Assembly: GCA_964383325.1 (NCBI GenBank)
Contig: CAYLGY010000061.1
Span: 1-15,402 of the forward strand
DNA: 15,402 nucleotides
Reading direction: 5' to 3'
Source: CAYLGY01 sp964383325
Lineage (GTDB): Bacteria > Pseudomonadota > Alphaproteobacteria > Rhizobiales > Rhizobiaceae
Positions 14,383-15,402 of the stretch are shown piece by piece. The position numbers and the translations under genes were made by a program. Position 1 is the stretch's first letter. Each line of letters begins with the position of its first letter. The notes beneath the pieces are model-generated. The model was not told the origin of the DNA, did not search any database, and saw nothing but the letters and a program-made list of their open reading frames with translations.

Positions 14383-14686
14383 GCAGCTTGCGACCGTTCC
14401 TTCGCAGATCGCCACGCAGCAGGAAATCCGGAAGGTATACCCTTCTCCCGGCAACTGGCATCCATCGATGCCCGTGCTTTCGGGAGCCGCTGGGGCAGCC
14501 TGCTTCGCCGCGCATCATTTTTTCCAGCAACCGCTATGATCGACAGGGCAAGCCATGGCATATTCCTCTTGCGACAGGTCGGTGGAGCCGGTCGCGATCG
14601 GAGTGTGGGCCGTTGCGTGCGCCGGCCAGGACCTGCAGGCCGAATGATCAGGCCAGACCCGTCCAGTTGCCGTGCGGGGTGCCGCC
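14383..14686 (+). other. Intergenic region between rpoZ and rsh
   Basis: These 304 bases hold no convincing gene; the short frames in it lack good starts. A perfect hairpin, GGCATC (14457-14462), loop CATC, GATGCC (14467-14472), lies 75 bases after the rpoZ stop without a T-run. GAAGG-TATAC-CCTTC (14431-14445) is a weaker one. A run of six T (14518-14523) is not preceded by a stable stem. I could not identify a clear promoter for rsh, so the region may be a leader or contain an atypical promoter. Confidence 0.5.
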
Positions 14687-15402
14687 ATGATGCGTCAGTA
14701 TGAGCTTGTCGAGCGCGTCCAGCGCTACAAGCCCGATGTAGATGAAGCGCTGCTGAACAAGGCCTATGTCTATGCCATGCAGAAGCATGGCCACCAGCGG
14801 CGCGCCTCCGGCGATCCCTATTTCTCGCATCCGCTGGAAGTTGCCGCCATTCTCACCGAGATGCATCTCGACGAGGCAACGATTGCGGTGGCGCTGCTCC
14901 ACGACACGATCGAGGATACGGACGCGACCCGAGCCGAGATCGATGCGCTCTTCGGCAGCGATATCGGGCAGCTCGTCGACGGGCTGACCAAGCTGAAGAA
15001 GCTGGATCTGGTCTCGAAGAAGGCGGAGCAGGCCGAAAACCTGCGCAAGCTGCTGCTGGCCATCGCCGATGATGTCCGCGTCCTGCTCGTCAAGCTGGCG
15101 GACCGCCTGCACAACATGCGTACCCTCGATCACATGCGGCCGGACAAGCGGCTCCGCATTGCCGAAGAGACGATGGAGATCTACGCGCCGCTTGCGGGCC
15201 GCATGGGCATGCAGGACATGCGCGAGGAGCTGGAGCGCCTGGCGTTCAGCTATCTGAACCCGGAAGCCTATCATGCCGTGACCGAGCGGCTTGCCGACAT
15301 GCTGGAGCGCAACCGCGAAGCCATTGCCGGCATCGAGAAGCTGCTCGCCGAACTGTTCGAGCGTTACGGCATCGAGGCCGAGGTGACCGGCCGGCAGAAG
15401 AA
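14687..15402 (+). CDS. rsh: RelA/SpoT homologue, bifunctional (p)ppGpp synthetase/hydrolase, N-terminal part
   Basis: The gene runs off the right edge after 238 codons. These enzymes make (p)ppGpp from ATP and GTP or GDP, and degrade it. The visible part is the hydrolase (HD) domain: FSHPLEVAAIL (His48), LLHDTIED (His72, Asp73) and KLADRLHNMRTL (Asp139) are the metal-binding motifs, all intact. Hydrolase activity is therefore expected, as in SpoT or Rsh and unlike RelA of E. coli. The stretch YAPLAGRMGMQDMREELE is the usual link towards the synthetase domain, which is outside except for its first residues. Two tandem ATG codons (14687 and 14690) are possible starts; GGGG lies seven bases before the first. 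Most alphaproteobacteria carry one such long enzyme. Confidence 0.96.
   Translation, partial: MMRQYELVERVQRYKPDVDEALLNKAYVYAMQKHGHQRRASGDPYFSHPLEVAAILTEMHLDEATIAVALLHDTIEDTDATRAEIDALFGSDIGQLVDGLTKLKKLDLVSKKAEQAENLRKLLLAIADDVRVLLVKLADRLHNMRTLDHMRPDKRLRIAEETMEIYAPLAGRMGMQDMREELERLAFSYLNPEAYHAVTERLADMLERNREAIAGIEKLLAELFERYGIEAEVTGRQK

Noticed and set aside
1..15402. CRISPR array, tRNA or rRNA genes, transposase, prophage or toxin-antitoxin genes
   Set aside because: Read on both strands; no regularly spaced repeats, cloverleaf-like segments or relevant protein motifs were seen.

Overview
The window is an ordinary chromosomal stretch of an alphaproteobacterium, most likely of the order Hyphomicrobiales (Rhizobiales). 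Four things point there: the RNA polymerase omega subunit has a long acidic C-terminal tail; the bifunctional (p)ppGpp enzyme follows it; the order dapA, smpB, uracil-DNA glycosylase, NYN-domain protein, rpoZ, rsh is familiar from that order; and GATCCCGGAAAGTGG-type palindromic repeats are present. The genus cannot be fixed from this sequence. Base composition is high in GC and looks uniform, with no sign of a recent island. The contig carries one scaffold gap (ten N, 1411-1420) inside ppdK.

Left part (1-5333). The 3' end of smc is followed by ppdK (pyruvate phosphate dikinase), read rightwards. The ppdK stop codon lies inside a palindromic repeat. A 9-bp hairpin then separates ppdK from a convergent small hypothetical gene. 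Next come a leftward type II haloacid dehalogenase-like gene and a rightward class IV (branched-chain type) aminotransferase. These two diverge from a 124-bp region with a perfect 8-bp inverted repeat.

Middle part (5334-10696). sodB is followed by two probable c-type cytochrome genes, a cytochrome c'/c556 and a membrane-anchored diheme cytochrome, spaced as an operon. Converging on them is a leftward pair, an Slt-type lytic transglycosylase and an alpha/beta hydrolase that overlap by four bases (ATGA). The hydrolase lacks an acid residue where the catalytic Asp is normally expected.

Right part (10697-15402). dapA (lysine and meso-diaminopimelate synthesis, so cell wall) and smpB (trans-translation) run rightwards. 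A second, inverted copy of the palindromic repeat abuts the stop codon of a leftward family 5 uracil-DNA glycosylase. That gene lies directly downstream of an NYN/LabA-like nuclease-fold gene. rpoZ diverges from this pair, and the first 238 codons of a RelA/SpoT homologue close the window. Omega and the (p)ppGpp enzyme are functionally linked through the stringent response.

I found no RNA genes, CRISPR, prophage, transposase or convincing new multigene system. The most useful observations are the frame-breaking gap in ppdK, the two related dimeric palindromic repeats at gene 3' ends, the cytochrome pair with an inverted repeat upstream, the inverted repeat between the dehalogenase and aminotransferase genes, and the altered catalytic triad of the hydrolase.
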